Source: Bacillus sp. 2B10
GTDB lineage: Bacteria; Pseudomonadota; Alphaproteobacteria; Sphingomonadales; Sphingomonadaceae
Length of the DNA stretch: 64,000 bases
NCBI GenBank assembly: GCA_003946805.1
Contig: RPSH01000020.1
Location: 1 to 64,000 of the forward strand
Reading direction: 5' to 3'
Of this stretch, positions 1 through 9,269 are shown in pieces. The translations under genes and the position numbers were made by a program. The notes under the pieces were generated by a model. The model made no database searches. It had not been told where the DNA came from and was given only the letters and a program-made list of their open reading frames with translations. Positions within the stretch are counted from its first letter, which is position 1. Every line of letters starts with the position of its first letter.

Positions 1-14
1 GGGGCGGTCGTACG

Positions 15-105
15 TCCACTCCAGCGCGGCTGGGGTCTCCCTGTGATAGCGCGGAACAGGAGCCGCCAGAGACCCCAGCCTGCGCTGGGGTGACGTTCAG
101 GCTGG
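15..105. repeat. Palindromic intergenic repeat, family A copy 1
   Basis: The sequence contains GGCTGGGGTCTCC followed about 40 bases later by GGAGCC and GAGACCCCAGCC, ending in GGGGTGACGTTC. The two halves are inverted relative to each other and can fold into a long stem. The same design recurs about eight more times in this window (near 14.1, 26.8, 28.8, 33.8, 48.9, 56.3 and 61.5 kb, and decayed near 7.0 kb). It lies just past the guaA stop codon. It resembles REP/BIME-type intergenic palindromes; no coding content is seen. Confidence 0.7.
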
Positions 106-129
106 GGCGGGTCATTACGCGCTACCCGG

Positions 130-1686
130 TCATTCCCACTCGATCGTGCCCGGCGGCTTGCTGGTATAGTCGTAGGTGACGCGGTTGATGCCCTTCACCT
201 CGTTGATGATCCGGGTCGCCACGCGCGGCAGGAAGTCGCCGGGGAACTGGAACGCCTGCGCGGTCATGCCGTCGGTCGAGGTCACCGCGCGCAACGCGAG
301 GACGTTGTCGTAGGTGCGGCCGTCGCCCATCACGCCGACGCTGCGCACCGGCAGCAGCACTGCGAACGCCTGCCAGATCGTGTCGTACAGCCCGGCGTTG
401 CGGATTTCCTCTAGATAGATCGCGTCGGCCTTGCGCAGGATGTCGCAGCGTTCGCGCGTCACCTCGCCGGGGATACGGATGGCGAGGCCGGGTCCGGGGA
501 ACGGGTGACGGCCGACGAAGACATCGGGCAAGCCCAGTTCGCGGCCCAGCGCGCGAACCTCGTCCTTGAACAGTTCGCGCAGCGGTTCGACCAGCGCCAT
601 GTTCATGCGTTCGGGCAGGCCGCCGACATTGTGGTGGCTCTTGATCGTGACGGACGGGCCGCCGGTGAAGCTGACGCTCTCGATCACGTCGGGATAGAGC
701 GTGCCCTGCGCAAGGAACTGCGCGCCGCCGATCTTCTTCGCCTCCGCCTCGAACACGTCGATGAAGGTCTTGCCGATGAACTTGCGCTTGGCTTCCGGGT
801 CGGTGACGCCCGCCAGGCCGTCCATGAACAGGTCCTGGGCGTCCACATGGACCAGTGGAATGTTGTAATGGCCGCGGAACAGGCTGACGACCTGTTCGGC
901 CTCCCCTGCGCGCAGGATGCCGCCATCGACGAACACGCAGGTCAGCTGGTCGCCGATCGCCTCGTGGATCAGCAGCGCCGCGACCGACGAGTCGACGCCG
1001 CCCGACAGCCCGCAGATGACCTTGCCGTCGCCGACCTGCTCGCGGATCTCGGCGATCTTGGCGTCGCGGAACTCGGCCATGGTCCAGTCGCCCGCTAAAC
1101 CGCAGACGTGGCGCGCGAAATTGGCGATCAGCTTCGCGCCGTCGGGGGTGTGGACGACCTCCGGATGGAATTGCGCGCCATAATAGCGACGGTCGTCGTC
1201 GGCGATGATCGCGAAGGGCGCACCGGGGCTGGTCGCGACCACGCGGAAACCGGGAGCGATCGCCGCGACCTTGTCGCCATGGCTCATCCACACCTGATGC
1301 CGTTCGCCGGTGGTCCAGAGTCCGTCGAACAACGCGCAGGACTCGCCGACCTCGACATAGGCTTCGCCGAACTCGCCCGAATGGCCCTTCTCGACCTTGC
1401 CGCCGAGCTGCTCGGTCATCACCTGCTGGCCGTAGCAGATGCCCAGCACCGGCACGCCCGCATCGAAGATCGTCTGCGGGGCGCGGGGCGAGCCTTCGTC
1501 GCAGACCGAGGCGGGACCGCCCGACAGGATCACGCCCTTCGGCGCCATGCGGGCAAATGCCGCCTCGGCCTTCTGGAAGGGGACGATTTCGGAATAGACA
1601 CCGGCCTCGCGCACGCGGCGGGCGATCAGCTGGGTCACCTGGCTGCCAAAGTCGACGATCAGGATGGAATCGGGGGTCTCGTTCAT
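130..1686 (-). CDS. guaA: GMP synthase (glutamine-hydrolysing)
   Basis: This enzyme converts XMP, ATP and glutamine to GMP, the last step of guanine nucleotide synthesis, in the cytoplasm. The N-terminal class I glutamine amidotransferase domain (about residues 5-200) shows the nucleophile Cys84 in GICYGQQ and the His-Glu pair in FHPEVVH. The ATP-pyrophosphatase domain has the P-loop SGGVDSSV, and the C-terminal dimerisation domain ends in PPGTIEWE. At 518 residues it is full length. I chose the ATG at 1686; a GTG two codons upstream at 1692 is possible. It ends next to a palindromic repeat and is read in the same direction as the prolyl oligopeptidase gene behind it, with an inverted repeat between. 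Confidence 0.97.
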   Translation of the reverse strand: MNETPDSILIVDFGSQVTQLIARRVREAGVYSEIVPFQKAEAAFARMAPKGVILSGGPASVCDEGSPRAPQTIFDAGVPVLGICYGQQVMTEQLGGKVEKGHSGEFGEAYVEVGESCALFDGLWTTGERHQVWMSHGDKVAAIAPGFRVVATSPGAPFAIIADDDRRYYGAQFHPEVVHTPDGAKLIANFARHVCGLAGDWTMAEFRDAKIAEIREQVGDGKVICGLSGGVDSSVAALLIHEAIGDQLTCVFVDGGILRAGEAEQVVSLFRGHYNIPLVHVDAQDLFMDGLAGVTDPEAKRKFIGKTFIDVFEAEAKKIGGAQFLAQGTLYPDVIESVSFTGGPSVTIKSHHNVGGLPERMNMALVEPLRELFKDEVRALGRELGLPDVFVGRHPFPGPGLAIRIPGEVTRERCDILRKADAIYLEEIRNAGLYDTIWQAFAVLLPVRSVGVMGDGRTYDNVLALRAVTSTDGMTAQAFQFPGDFLPRVATRIINEVKGINRVTYDYTSKPPGTIEWE

Positions 1687-1704
1687 GGCCACCCGATAGC
1701 AGAG

Positions 1705-1733
1705 CGCCGCGCGGGTGCCAGCCCCGCGCGGCG
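1705..1733. terminator. GC-rich hairpin between the oligopeptidase gene and guaA
   Basis: CGCCGCGCGGG (1705-1715) pairs perfectly with CCCGCGCGGCG (1723-1733). It lies just after the oligopeptidase stop codon and before the guaA start. The T-rich tail (TCGTTTT) is on the plus-strand side, so it is not a canonical intrinsic terminator for the minus-strand gene. It may still pause transcription or stabilise the 3' end. Confidence 0.35.
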
Positions 1734-1741
1734 TCGTTTTG

Positions 1742-3865
1742 TCAGCCGATCGGCTTCACCGTCATGCCCGTCCATTTGGCGATGAACGCCCACAGGTCGG
1801 CGGTTTCCTCGATCACCTTGTCGGTCGGCTTGCCCGAGCCGTGGCCGGCGCGGGTTTCTATGCGGACGAGGTGGGGCTTCGGGCCGATGTCCTTCGACTG
1901 GAGCATCGCGGTGTATTTGAAGGTATGGCCCGGCACCACGCGGTCGTCGGTGTCGGCGGTGGTCGCGAGGATCGCCGGATAGGTCACGCCGCCCTTCACA
2001 TTGTGGTACGGCGAATAGGTCAGCAGGTTGCGGAAATCGGCTTCCTTCGCCGGCACGCCGTAATCGTCGACCCAGTAGCGCCCGGCGGTGAAGCGGTCAA
2101 AGCGCAGCATGTCCATCACGCCCACCGCCGGCAGCGCGGCGGCGAACAGATCGGGGCGCTGGTTGACGACCGCGCCGACCAGCAGGCCGCCATTCGATCC
2201 GCCCTGGATCGCCAGCTGCCCCTTGCCGGTCACCCCCTGTGCGATCAGATCCTCGCCCGCGGCGATGAAGTCGTCGAAGACGTTCTGCTTGTTCAGCAGC
2301 TTGCCGCCGTCGTGCCATTCCTTGCCATATTCGCTGCCGCCGCGGATGTTCGCCACCGCCAGCACGCCGCCCTGTTCGAGCCACGCGATACGCCCCGGCG
2401 AGAAGCCCGGCAGGATCGGCACGTTGAACCCGCCATAGGCGTAGAGCAGCGTCGGCGCCGGTTTGGTCACGTCCTTGCGCTTGACGATGAACATCGGGAC
2501 CTTCGTCCCGTCCTTCGACGTGTAGAAGCGCTGGCGCACGTCATACTGCGCCGGATCGAACGCGACCTTCGGCGTCGCCCATGGCGTCACCGCACGGGTC
2601 GCGACGTCGTAGCGATAGACGGTGGTCGGCGTCGCGAAGCTGGAGAAGGCGAAGAAACCCTCGTTGTTGTCCAGTTCGCCGCCGACCCCGCTGACCGTGC
2701 CGATGCCCGGCAGCGCGATCGTGCCGTCGGGCTTGCCGTCGAGGGTGAAGCGCTTCACCTCGGTCTTCGCGTCGACCAGATACGCCGCCATGATCCGCCC
2801 GCCTACCAGCGACGCGCCGTTCAGCACCGCCTTTTCCTGCGGCACCACTTCCTGCGGCACCGGGTTGGCGGCGGCCATGTCGAGCGTCACGACGCGCAGC
2901 CGCGGCGCACCCTGCGTCGTGGTCAGGAACAGCGTGCTGTCCTTCGAGCCCACCGTGTTCCAGTCGACATTGTCGGTGTTGACGATCATGCGGGGCTTGT
3001 CGTCCGGCTTTGTCAGGTCGAGGACCGCGATCTCCGTATGGTCGCCCGGACCGCTGGTCGAGATGATGAGCCAGCGGCCGTCGTCGGTGATGCCCGGATA
3101 GAAGGTGAAGCGCGGCTGGTCGGGCCGTTCGTAGATCAGCCGGTCGGCGGTCTGCGGCGTGCCCAGCTTGTGGAAATAGACCTTGGCGTTCAGATTCTGG
3201 CTCTGGAACTCCTGCCCCTTTTCCGGGGTCGGGAAGCGTGCGTAATAGAAGCCCGAACCGTCCTTCACCCACGACGCCGACAGGCCGTACTTGACCCAGT
3301 CGATCTGGTCGTCGAGCACCTTGCCGGTGTCGACGTCGAGCACGCGCAGCTTGCGCCAGTCGCTGCCGCCGTCCTGGATCGAATAGAGCAGCCGCTTGCC
3401 GTCCTTCGACGGCGACCATTCGGCGAGCGCGGTCGCGCCGTCCTTCGACCAGCCATTGGGATCGATCAGCACCCGGCCCGGCCCGTTCACGCTGTCGCGG
3501 ACATAGAGCACCGACTGGTTCTGCAGCCCCGAATTGCGGCCGTAGAAATAGCGGCCGCCCTCCCGCTGCGGCACGCCGACGCGTTCATAGTCGAACAACC
3601 GGGTCAGGCGGTTCTTGAAGATATCGCGGCCGGGCAGCGTCGCCAGATAGGCGTCGGTCACCTTGTTCTCCGCCGCGACCCATGCCGCGACCTGCGGGTC
3701 GTTGCGGACGTCGTTCTCCAGCCAGCGATACGGATCGGCGACCTTCACGCCGAACTGTTCGTCGACCTGATCGACGGTGCGGGTCTGCGGATAGACGATG
3801 GTCTGGGCAAGGGCAGTCGTGCTGGTCATCAGGCACGCGATCGCGGCAAGGGCATGGCGGTACAT
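1742..3865 (-). CDS. Secreted prolyl oligopeptidase family serine peptidase (S9A)
   Basis: The 707-residue protein has a Sec signal peptide ([20 protein letters not shown], cut before Q). A seven-bladed propeller domain of about 400 residues follows, then the alpha/beta-hydrolase catalytic domain. The catalytic triad can be placed at Ser557 in GGSNGG, Asp641 in the DDRVV motif and His675 in RAGHGSG. Family members cleave short peptides after proline; the signal peptide puts this one in the periplasm. It stands alone between the rplQ terminator and guaA and is probably its own transcription unit. The family assignment is firm, but the natural substrate is unknown. Confidence 0.95.
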   Translation of the reverse strand: MYRHALAAIACLMTSTTALAQTIVYPQTRTVDQVDEQFGVKVADPYRWLENDVRNDPQVAAWVAAENKVTDAYLATLPGRDIFKNRLTRLFDYERVGVPQREGGRYFYGRNSGLQNQSVLYVRDSVNGPGRVLIDPNGWSKDGATALAEWSPSKDGKRLLYSIQDGGSDWRKLRVLDVDTGKVLDDQIDWVKYGLSASWVKDGSGFYYARFPTPEKGQEFQSQNLNAKVYFHKLGTPQTADRLIYERPDQPRFTFYPGITDDGRWLIISTSGPGDHTEIAVLDLTKPDDKPRMIVNTDNVDWNTVGSKDSTLFLTTTQGAPRLRVVTLDMAAANPVPQEVVPQEKAVLNGASLVGGRIMAAYLVDAKTEVKRFTLDGKPDGTIALPGIGTVSGVGGELDNNEGFFAFSSFATPTTVYRYDVATRAVTPWATPKVAFDPAQYDVRQRFYTSKDGTKVPMFIVKRKDVTKPAPTLLYAYGGFNVPILPGFSPGRIAWLEQGGVLAVANIRGGSEYGKEWHDGGKLLNKQNVFDDFIAAGEDLIAQGVTGKGQLAIQGGSNGGLLVGAVVNQRPDLFAAALPAVGVMDMLRFDRFTAGRYWVDDYGVPAKEADFRNLLTYSPYHNVKGGVTYPAILATTADTDDRVVPGHTFKYTAMLQSKDIGPKPHLVRIETRAGHGSGKPTDKVIEETADLWAFIAKWTGMTVKPIG

Positions 3866-3969
3866 CGTTGCTCCACGGGACAGGCCGGACGGTATCCGGC
3901 GTTACCGGCACGATACGCCAAGCGACGCACCACGCAAGCCCGTGGAGACAATGTTACGCGGACGAACGG

Positions 3970-4001
3970 AAAAGGGCGGCCGTACCGAAGTACGACCGCC
4001 C
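3970..4001 (-). terminator. Intrinsic terminator of rplQ / ribosomal supercluster
   Basis: On the minus strand, GGGCGGTCGTAC and GTACGGCCGCCC form a 12-bp stem with one G-T pair, closed by a TTCG tetraloop and followed by TTTT. It begins 27 bases past the rplQ stop codon. It is the clearest intrinsic terminator in the window and marks the end of the alpha-operon transcript. Confidence 0.9.
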
Positions 4002-4028
4002 TTCCCTGTCACTCGAGCGAAACGCCGA

Positions 4029-4451
4029 TCAGGCGGCTTCGTCGAAATCCTCGTCGGTCAGGACCGGACCCGAGTCCTGACCCTTGGCCGAGACGTCGCG
4101 GTCGACGAACTCGATGATCGCCATCGGCGAGGCGTCCGATGCACGGATGCCGGCCTTGATGATGCGGGTGTAGCCGCCGTTGCGGTCGGCATAACGCGAC
4201 GCCAGCACGTCGAACAGCTTCACCAACTGGACATCGTCGAGCAGACGAGCGTGCGCGAGACGGCGGTTCGACAGGCCGCCTTTCTTCGCCAGCGTAATCA
4301 GCTTTTCGATGTACGGGCGCAGTTCCTTCGCCTTGGCGACGGTCGTGGTGATCTGCTCATGCTTGATGAGCGCGGCCGACATGTTGCGGAACAGGGCCAG
4401 ACGATGGGCCGAGGTACGCTGCAGCTTACGGCCGCCGACGCGATGACGCAT
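4029..4451 (-). CDS. rplQ: 50S ribosomal protein L17
   Basis: L17 is a large-subunit protein near the peptide exit region. The protein starts [17 protein letters not shown], the invariant N-terminus of the family, and carries the core motif [20 protein letters not shown]. At 140 residues it is longer than the 127-residue E. coli protein because of an acidic tail ([11 protein letters not shown]), as is usual in alphaproteobacteria. It is the last gene of the alpha operon. It is separated from rpoA by a 273-base gap containing three hairpins, and is followed by a strong terminator. Confidence 0.98.
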   Translation of the reverse strand: MRHRVGGRKLQRTSAHRLALFRNMSAALIKHEQITTTVAKAKELRPYIEKLITLAKKGGLSNRRLAHARLLDDVQLVKLFDVLASRYADRNGGYTRIIKAGIRASDASPMAIIEFVDRDVSAKGQDSGPVLTDEDFDEAA

Positions 4452-4625
4452 GGGAATTTCCTTCGTTCGTTAAGGGGCCGTGGAGGGTTCCCATCAAAGT
4501 AATACTTTGATGGGGCCCGTCGTCGGAATCCCCAGAGCTGGTGGCTGTCAGAGGCCGCCACCGGTTCGCCTGTTGGCGGCAAAGGTCACGAAAGTCACAC
4601 TTGCCGCTAATCTGGAAACTGGCCC

Positions 4626-4712
4626 GACACGGGCGAAGCCCGTGTCGTCGGACGAGCTAAAAGCTCGCCGGCCGGGCTGTCGCCGCCTCCGGAATAGCTT
4701 GCGCTATCCCGG
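4626..4712 (-). other. Three-hairpin array downstream of rpoA (copy 1)
   Basis: Three consecutive stems lie within 90 bases. They are GACACGGGC/GCCCGTGTC (4626-4646, 3-base loop), CGAGCT/AGCTCG (4653-4667) and CCGGAATAGC/GCTATCCCGG (4689-4712, one mismatch, TTGC loop). The linkers GTCGTCGG and CCGGCCGG also occur at matching places in the array behind fusA (21107-21204). In transcript orientation the first stem begins 12 bases after the rpoA stop codon. There is no U-tract, so it is not a simple terminator. I suggest an RNA element that stabilises or processes the transcript between rpoA and rplQ. Confidence 0.6.
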
Positions 4713-4724
4713 TGCGGCTCGGCC

Positions 4725-5789
4725 TCACCCCATAATCTCCTGTTCGAGCTTCTTCGCCATCTCTTCAATGTTCTCGGGCGGCCATCCGGGGATGTCCATG
4801 CCGAGGCGAAGGCCCATCGACGACAGCACTTCCTTGATTTCGTTCAGCGACTTGCGGCCGAAATTCGGGGTGCGCAGCATCTCGGCCTCGGTCTTCTGGA
4901 CCAGATCGCCGATATAGATGATGTTGTCGTTCTTGAGGCAGTTGGCCGAGCGGACCGACAGTTCGAGCTCGTCGACCTTCTTGAGCAGGTAGCGGTTGAT
5001 CTGCGCGGTATCGCCCTGCCCTTCGCTCTGCGGCGCTGCGACCTGCGTGCCGGTGGTGGCAGCGCGGGGCAGCGTCGAATCGTCGAAGTGGACGAACAGC
5101 GCCAGCTGGTCCTGCAGGATGCGACCGGCATAGGCCAGCGCGTCCTCCGGCGTGACGGTGCCGTCGGTCTCGATCGTCAGCGTCAGCTTGTCATAGTCGA
5201 GTTCCTGCCCGACGCGGGTGTTCTCGACCTTGTAGCTGACCTGGCGGACCGGCGAATACAGCGCGTCGACCGGGATCAGGCCGATCGGCGCATCGGCCGG
5301 ACGGTTGCCGGCGGCAGGCACATAGCCCTTACCGACGTCCGCGGTCAGTTCCATGTTGAGCGTCGCACCATCGTCGAGATGGCACAGCACCAGTTCGGGG
5401 TTCATGACCTCGATATCGCCGGTGACGGCGATGTCTCCGGCCTTCACCTCGGCCGGGCCGGTGACGGACAGCTGCAGACGCTTCGGGCCTTCGCCCTGCA
5501 TCCGGAGCGCGATCTGCTTCACGTTCAGCACCATGTCGGTCACGTCCTCGCGGACGCCGGCAAGGCTGGAAAATTCGTGAAGGACATTCTCGATCTTGAT
5601 CGAGGTGACGGCGGCGCCCTGCAGCGACGAGAGCAGCACGCGACGCAGCGCGTTGCCGAGCGTCAGGCCGAAGCCCCGCTCCAGCGGTTCGGCGACGAAG
5701 GTCGAACGGCGCTTGGGATCGCCGCCCGGCTTCTTCTCGAGGCCGCTCGGCTTCTTGAGTTCCTGCCAGTTCTTAGCGTTGACGGACAC
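4725..5789 (-). CDS. rpoA: DNA-directed RNA polymerase subunit alpha
   Basis: The alpha subunit dimerises to nucleate RNA polymerase assembly. Its C-terminal domain contacts UP elements and activators. The alpha-NTD (about residues 25-240) shows the family segment [19 protein letters not shown]. The alpha-CTD (about residues 260-330) holds the helix-hairpin-helix region with [16 protein letters not shown]. The length of 354 is typical for the class. The start is a GTG preceded by AGGGGA at good spacing; related alphaproteobacterial proteins share the N-terminus [12 protein letters not shown]. It lies between rpsK and rplQ in the alpha operon. Confidence 0.98.
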   Translation of the reverse strand: MSVNAKNWQELKKPSGLEKKPGGDPKRRSTFVAEPLERGFGLTLGNALRRVLLSSLQGAAVTSIKIENVLHEFSSLAGVREDVTDMVLNVKQIALRMQGEGPKRLQLSVTGPAEVKAGDIAVTGDIEVMNPELVLCHLDDGATLNMELTADVGKGYVPAAGNRPADAPIGLIPVDALYSPVRQVSYKVENTRVGQELDYDKLTLTIETDGTVTPEDALAYAGRILQDQLALFVHFDDSTLPRAATTGTQVAAPQSEGQGDTAQINRYLLKKVDELELSVRSANCLKNDNIIYIGDLVQKTEAEMLRTPNFGRKSLNEIKEVLSSMGLRLGMDIPGWPPENIEEMAKKLEQEIMG

Positions 5790-5844
5790 GGGCTTCCCCT
5801 AGCTTGGCGGCGCGGAAAGGACGGGTCCGCGCCATGAAAGAACG

Positions 5845-5870
5845 GCCCCGCCGGACGAACCCGGCGGGGC
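5845..5870 (-). terminator. Perfect hairpin between rpsK and rpoA
   Basis: GCCCCGCCGG and CCGGCGGGGC form a perfect 10-bp stem with a 6-base loop. On the transcribed minus strand it is followed by CGTTCTTTC, only a weak U-tract. It may attenuate, or protect the rpsK 3' end, rather than terminate fully, because rpoA lies immediately downstream. Confidence 0.45.
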
Positions 5871-5882
5871 GGCAGGCACAGA

Positions 5883-6272
5883 TCAGACGCGACGACGCTT
5901 CGACGGGCGCACGCCGTTGTGCGGGATCGAGGTCACGTCGCGGATCGACGTAATCTGGAACCCGACCGCCTGCAACGCGCGCAATGCCGACTCACGACCC
6001 GAACCCGGGCCCTTCACTTCAACTTCGAGGGTGCGCACGCCGTGATCGGCAGCCTTGCGGCCGGCGTCCTCGGCAGCGACCTGCGCGGCATACGGGGTCG
6101 ACTTGCGCGAGCCCTTGAAGCCCATGGCGCCGGCCGACGACCACGAAATCGCGTTGCCCTGGGCATCGGTGATCGTAATCATGGTGTTGTTGAAGCTGGC
6201 GTTCACATGGGCGACGCCGGCGGTGATGTTCTTGCGCTCGCGACGGCGAAGGCGCTGCGGTTCACGTGCCAT
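5883..6272 (-). CDS. rpsK: 30S ribosomal protein S11
   Basis: S11 helps form the platform of the small subunit and the mRNA exit/Shine-Dalgarno cleft. The 129-residue protein ends in the conserved basic tail [12 protein letters not shown] and contains [14 protein letters not shown], both typical of the family. The ATG at 6272 is the family start ([15 protein letters not shown]). It sits between rpsM and rpoA in the usual alpha-operon order, with hairpins in both flanking gaps. Confidence 0.98.
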   Translation of the reverse strand: MAREPQRLRRRERKNITAGVAHVNASFNNTMITITDAQGNAISWSSAGAMGFKGSRKSTPYAAQVAAEDAGRKAADHGVRTLEVEVKGPGSGRESALRALQAVGFQITSIRDVTSIPHNGVRPSKRRRV

Positions 6273-6356
6273 TTGTGGAAATCCTGACCTGAGTATCGTG
6301 CGTGGTACGGAGATCGGGAGGCGGTCGGCCTCAACCCTGTCTCCGACGGAGAAGAA

Positions 6357-6382
6357 GTTAAAAACAGTCCCCCGGACTGTTT
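6357..6382 (-). terminator. Intrinsic-terminator-like hairpin directly after rpsM
   Basis: On the minus strand the rpsM stop codon is followed at once by AAACAGTCC, a GGG loop, GGACTGTTT and a run of five T. The perfect 9-bp stem plus U-tract matches a Rho-independent terminator, although rpsK, rpoA and rplQ follow in the same direction. It could be an attenuator or an mRNA-processing site. Confidence 0.7.
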
Positions 6383-6383
6383 C

Positions 6384-6752
6384 TTACTTCTTCTTACCCG
6401 CGATCGGCTTCGCCTTGCCCTTGCGGGTGCGCGCATTGGTGTGCGTGCGCTGGCCGCGGACCGGCAGGCCCTTGCGGTGACGCAGGCCACGATAGCAGGC
6501 GAGGTCCATCAGGCGCTTGATGTTCATCGCGGTCTGGCGACGCAGGTCGCCTTCCACGGTGTGGCTCGCGTCGATCGCTTCGCGGATCTGCAGCACTTCT
6601 TGGTCGCTCAAGTCCTGCACCCGGCGTTCCGCCGCGATGCCGAGCTGGTCGGTCAACTGCCTGGCCTTTGCCGGGCCGATACCATGGATATACTGCAGCG
6701 CGATGATTACGCGCTTGTTGGTCGGGATATTAACACCCGCGATACGTGCCAT
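6384..6752 (-). CDS. rpsM: 30S ribosomal protein S13
   Basis: S13 lies in the head of the small subunit and contacts tRNA and the large subunit through bridge B1. The 122-residue protein starts [15 protein letters not shown], has the helix-hairpin-helix segment [16 protein letters not shown], and ends in a basic tail with [14 protein letters not shown]. It is the first gene of the alpha block. A candidate promoter lies upstream (6884-6912) and a terminator-like hairpin follows its stop codon. Confidence 0.98.
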   Translation of the reverse strand: MARIAGVNIPTNKRVIIALQYIHGIGPAKARQLTDQLGIAAERRVQDLSDQEVLQIREAIDASHTVEGDLRRQTAMNIKRLMDLACYRGLRHRKGLPVRGQRTHTNARTRKGKAKPIAGKKK

Positions 6753-6883
6753 GAACTAAATTCTCCCAGCTCCACGAAGCGCCGCATGGCAGCGGGCTTC
6801 ATCTCGTAGCGTTGCGACCCGTCACGCGCGATCGCGGCGAACGCGCAAAAGCGCCGCCGTAACCGGTATGTCGGGGTGGATCG

Positions 6884-6912
6884 CTGATACGGACCGATTC
6901 CCGCAGTGTCAA
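6884..6912 (-). promoter_or_regulatory. Candidate sigma-70-type promoter for rpsM-rpsK-rpoA-rplQ
   Basis: On the minus strand TTGACA (6912-6907) is followed after exactly 17 bases by TATCAG (6889-6884). The -35 is a perfect consensus and the -10 matches at the first two positions and the fifth. It lies in the 374-base adk-rpsM gap, giving a leader of about 130 bases before the rpsM ATG at 6752. This implies the alpha block can be transcribed independently of spc. Confidence 0.6.
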
Positions 6913-7004
6913 CCGGCAGACGGAACCAAAATCGGGATAGGGCGTGGGGCGTTAGCCGACATGCGGGGGCGATATGCGGGCCGCCATCATCCCGATACGT
7001 TGCC

Positions 7005-7118
7005 CCGGTGCAAGCTGGGCCCTTGCGTGCCGGGCACGCCGCGCCCCGACCGGGAGACCGCAGCCTGCGCCGGGGTGACGTTCATCGTGGGCAGGTGAAG
7101 GGCAGGCTAGTGCCCTTC
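7005..7118. repeat. Decayed family A repeat and adk 3' hairpin in the adk-rpsM gap
   Basis: The 374-base gap 6753-7126 holds no gene. Bases 7005-7090 resemble a decayed family A palindrome (CGGGAGACCGCAGCCTGCG, then GGGGTGACGTTCATC). At 7097-7118, GAAGGGCA pairs with TGCCCTTC around a 6-base loop; this stem starts 9 bases past the adk stop and lacks a clear U-tract. The rest of the gap contains the rpsM promoter candidate and unstructured leader. Confidence 0.5.
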
Positions 7119-7126
7119 CCGTCCCG

Positions 7127-7771
7127 TCACTTGTCGAGGATCGCCGCGATCTGTGCGGTCACGTCGTCCATGTCAGCCATGCCGTCGACGCGGTGGACCA
7201 GGCCGCGCGCTTCGTAGAGCGGCAGGATCGGCGCGGTCTTCGCGCGGTACTCGACCATCCGCGTGCGCACCGTATCCTCGTTGTCGTCGGGCCGCCGCTT
7301 GAACTCGGTCGCGCCGCACGCGTCGCAGACGCCCGCAACCTTCGGCTGCTTGAACGTGTCGTGATAGCCGGCACCACAATTGGCACAGGTGAAGCGGCCG
7401 ACGATGCGCTCGACCAGCGCGTCCTCGTCGACGACCAGTTCGATCACCTGCGTCAGGGCGCGGCCACGATGCTCGAGCAGCAGATCCAGCGCGTCGGCCT
7501 GCGCCGCCGTGCGGGGGTAGCCGTCGAAGATCGCGCCGCGATCGCCCAGTTGGTCGAGCCGCTCGCCGATCAGCGCCGAGACGATCGCGTCCGACACCAG
7601 CTCGCCGGCATCCATCACCGCCCTGGCCTGCAACCCGACCGGGCTGCCGGCCTTCACCGCGGCGCGCAGCATGTCGCCCGTCGAGAGCTGCACCATGCCG
7701 CGCGCCGATTCGAGCCGCGCGGCCTGGGTCCCCTTGCCCGCGCCCGGCGGTCCGAGAAGGATGATGTCCAT
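7127..7771 (-). CDS. adk: Adenylate kinase, zinc-lid type
   Basis: Adenylate kinase interconverts ATP+AMP and 2 ADP. The P-loop is GPPGAGKGTQ at residues 7-16, and the NMP-binding and core domains follow with DGYPRTAAQADAL. The LID domain carries two Cys pairs (CANC and CDAC), the four-cysteine zinc site seen in long-form bacterial kinases but absent from E. coli Adk. The 214-residue length is normal. It follows secY by 26 bases, the usual end of the spc operon. Confidence 0.97.
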   Translation of the reverse strand: MDIILLGPPGAGKGTQAARLESARGMVQLSTGDMLRAAVKAGSPVGLQARAVMDAGELVSDAIVSALIGERLDQLGDRGAIFDGYPRTAAQADALDLLLEHRGRALTQVIELVVDEDALVERIVGRFTCANCGAGYHDTFKQPKVAGVCDACGATEFKRRPDDNEDTVRTRMVEYRAKTAPILPLYEARGLVHRVDGMADMDDVTAQIAAILDK

Positions 7772-7797
7772 TGCTGCCCCCTTGATCCTGTTGCGCG

Positions 7798-9162
7798 TCA
7801 GCGCAGGCGTCCGCCCTTGAGCTTCGCCTTCTTGATGAGGTCGCCATACTGGTGCGCCAGCAGGTGCGACTGAATCTGCGTCACCGTGTCCATCGTGACG
7901 TTGACCACGATGAGCAGGCTGGTGCCGCCCAGATAGAAGGGAATCGACAGCGCCGAAACCAGATATTCGGGCAACAGGCAGATGATGACCAGATAGGCCG
8001 CGCCGATCACCGTGATCCGGGTCAGGACATAGTCGAAGTAATTCTCGGTATTCTTGCCCGGGCGGATGCCGGGAACGAACCCGCCATAGCGCTTCAGGTT
8101 GTCGGCGGTCTCTTCCGGGTTGAAGACGATCGCGGTGTAGAAGAACGAGAAAAACACGATCCCCGCGCCGTACAGCAGCATGTACAGCGGCTGGCCATGC
8201 GCCAGATACTGGTTGAGCGTGATGATGAAATCACCCCAGCGGCTTTCGCCCGCCGTCGCCTGTCCGGCGAACTGGGTGATCGTCACCGGCATCAGCAGCA
8301 GCGACGACGCGAAGATCGGCGGGATCACGCCTGCGGTATTGATCTTGAGCGGCAGGTGGCTGCGATCGGCCTGCACCCCGCGCGCCGTCTGGCGCTTGGG
8401 GTACTGGATCAGGATGCGGCGCTGCGCGCGCTCCATGAAGCAGATGAACAGGACGAGGCCGGCGACGGCGACGATGATGCCGATCAGCGTGATCGGGTTC
8501 ATCGTGCCCGAACGGCTGCCCTCGAACAGCTGGAGCAGCGTCGTCGGCAGATGCGCGACGATGCCGGCCATGATGATGAGCGAGATGCCGTTGCCGATGC
8601 CGCGGCTGGTGATCTGTTCGCCCAGCCACATCAGGAACATCGTGCCGCCGATCAGCGAGACGACCGCGGCGACGCGGAACGTCATGCCCGGCTCGATCAC
8701 CGCCTGCGCTCCGGCCGAGGCGCCGAACGCCTCCAGCCCGACGGCGATGGTATAGCCCTGGATCGCGGTCAGCAGCACCGTGCCGTAGCGGGTATACTGG
8801 TTCAGCTTCTTTCGGCCCGATTCGCCTTCCTTCTTGATGGCGGCGAGCTGCGGACTGAGCGAGGTCGCGAGCTGCACGACGATCGACGCGGTAATATAGG
8901 GCATGACGCCCAGCGCGACGACCGACATGCGCGTCAGCGCACCGCCTGAAAAGGTGTTGAAGAAGTCGAGAACGCCGCCCTGCGTCTGGTTGGCGAGCAG
9001 GCCGAGCTGCGTCGGGTCGATGCCCGGCAACGGCACATAGCTCAGCATGCGGAACACGATCAGTGCCCCGAGCGTAAACCACAGGCGCTTCTTGAGTTCG
9101 GTCGCCTGACCGAATTTCGACAGATTGAGATTGGTCGCGAGACCGTCGGCGGCCGATGCCAT
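7798..9162 (-). CDS. secY: Preprotein translocase subunit SecY
   Basis: SecY is the ten-helix channel of the Sec translocon in the inner membrane. The 454-residue protein has the conserved N-terminus LNLSKFGQATELKKRLWFTL, the segment VPLPGID, the loop PKRQTARGVQADRSHLPLK, and a basic cytoplasmic tail ending KGGRLR. I placed the start at the ATG at 9162 (MASAADGL); the upstream in-frame codons look non-coding. It follows rplO across a 234-base gap containing a large palindrome and precedes adk. Confidence 0.97.
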   Translation of the reverse strand: MASAADGLATNLNLSKFGQATELKKRLWFTLGALIVFRMLSYVPLPGIDPTQLGLLANQTQGGVLDFFNTFSGGALTRMSVVALGVMPYITASIVVQLATSLSPQLAAIKKEGESGRKKLNQYTRYGTVLLTAIQGYTIAVGLEAFGASAGAQAVIEPGMTFRVAAVVSLIGGTMFLMWLGEQITSRGIGNGISLIIMAGIVAHLPTTLLQLFEGSRSGTMNPITLIGIIVAVAGLVLFICFMERAQRRILIQYPKRQTARGVQADRSHLPLKINTAGVIPPIFASSLLLMPVTITQFAGQATAGESRWGDFIITLNQYLAHGQPLYMLLYGAGIVFFSFFYTAIVFNPEETADNLKRYGGFVPGIRPGKNTENYFDYVLTRITVIGAAYLVIICLLPEYLVSALSIPFYLGGTSLLIVVNVTMDTVTQIQSHLLAHQYGDLIKKAKLKGGRLR

Positions 9163-9269
9163 GGATTTGTCCCGAATGATGCTGGCGGGCCGCAAGCCCA
9201 CCCCCCGGCGACCATATAGGGGTTGTAGCCGGGATGTCTAAGGGGGAGCGACACCTTGTCGCGCCACCC

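Noticed and set aside
1715-4117. Open frame of about 800 codons on the plus strand opposite the prolyl oligopeptidase gene
   Set aside because: Stop-poor antisense frames are expected in GC-rich DNA. The translation is His/Arg/Asp-rich with no domain, while the minus strand has a complete peptidase with signal peptide and triad.
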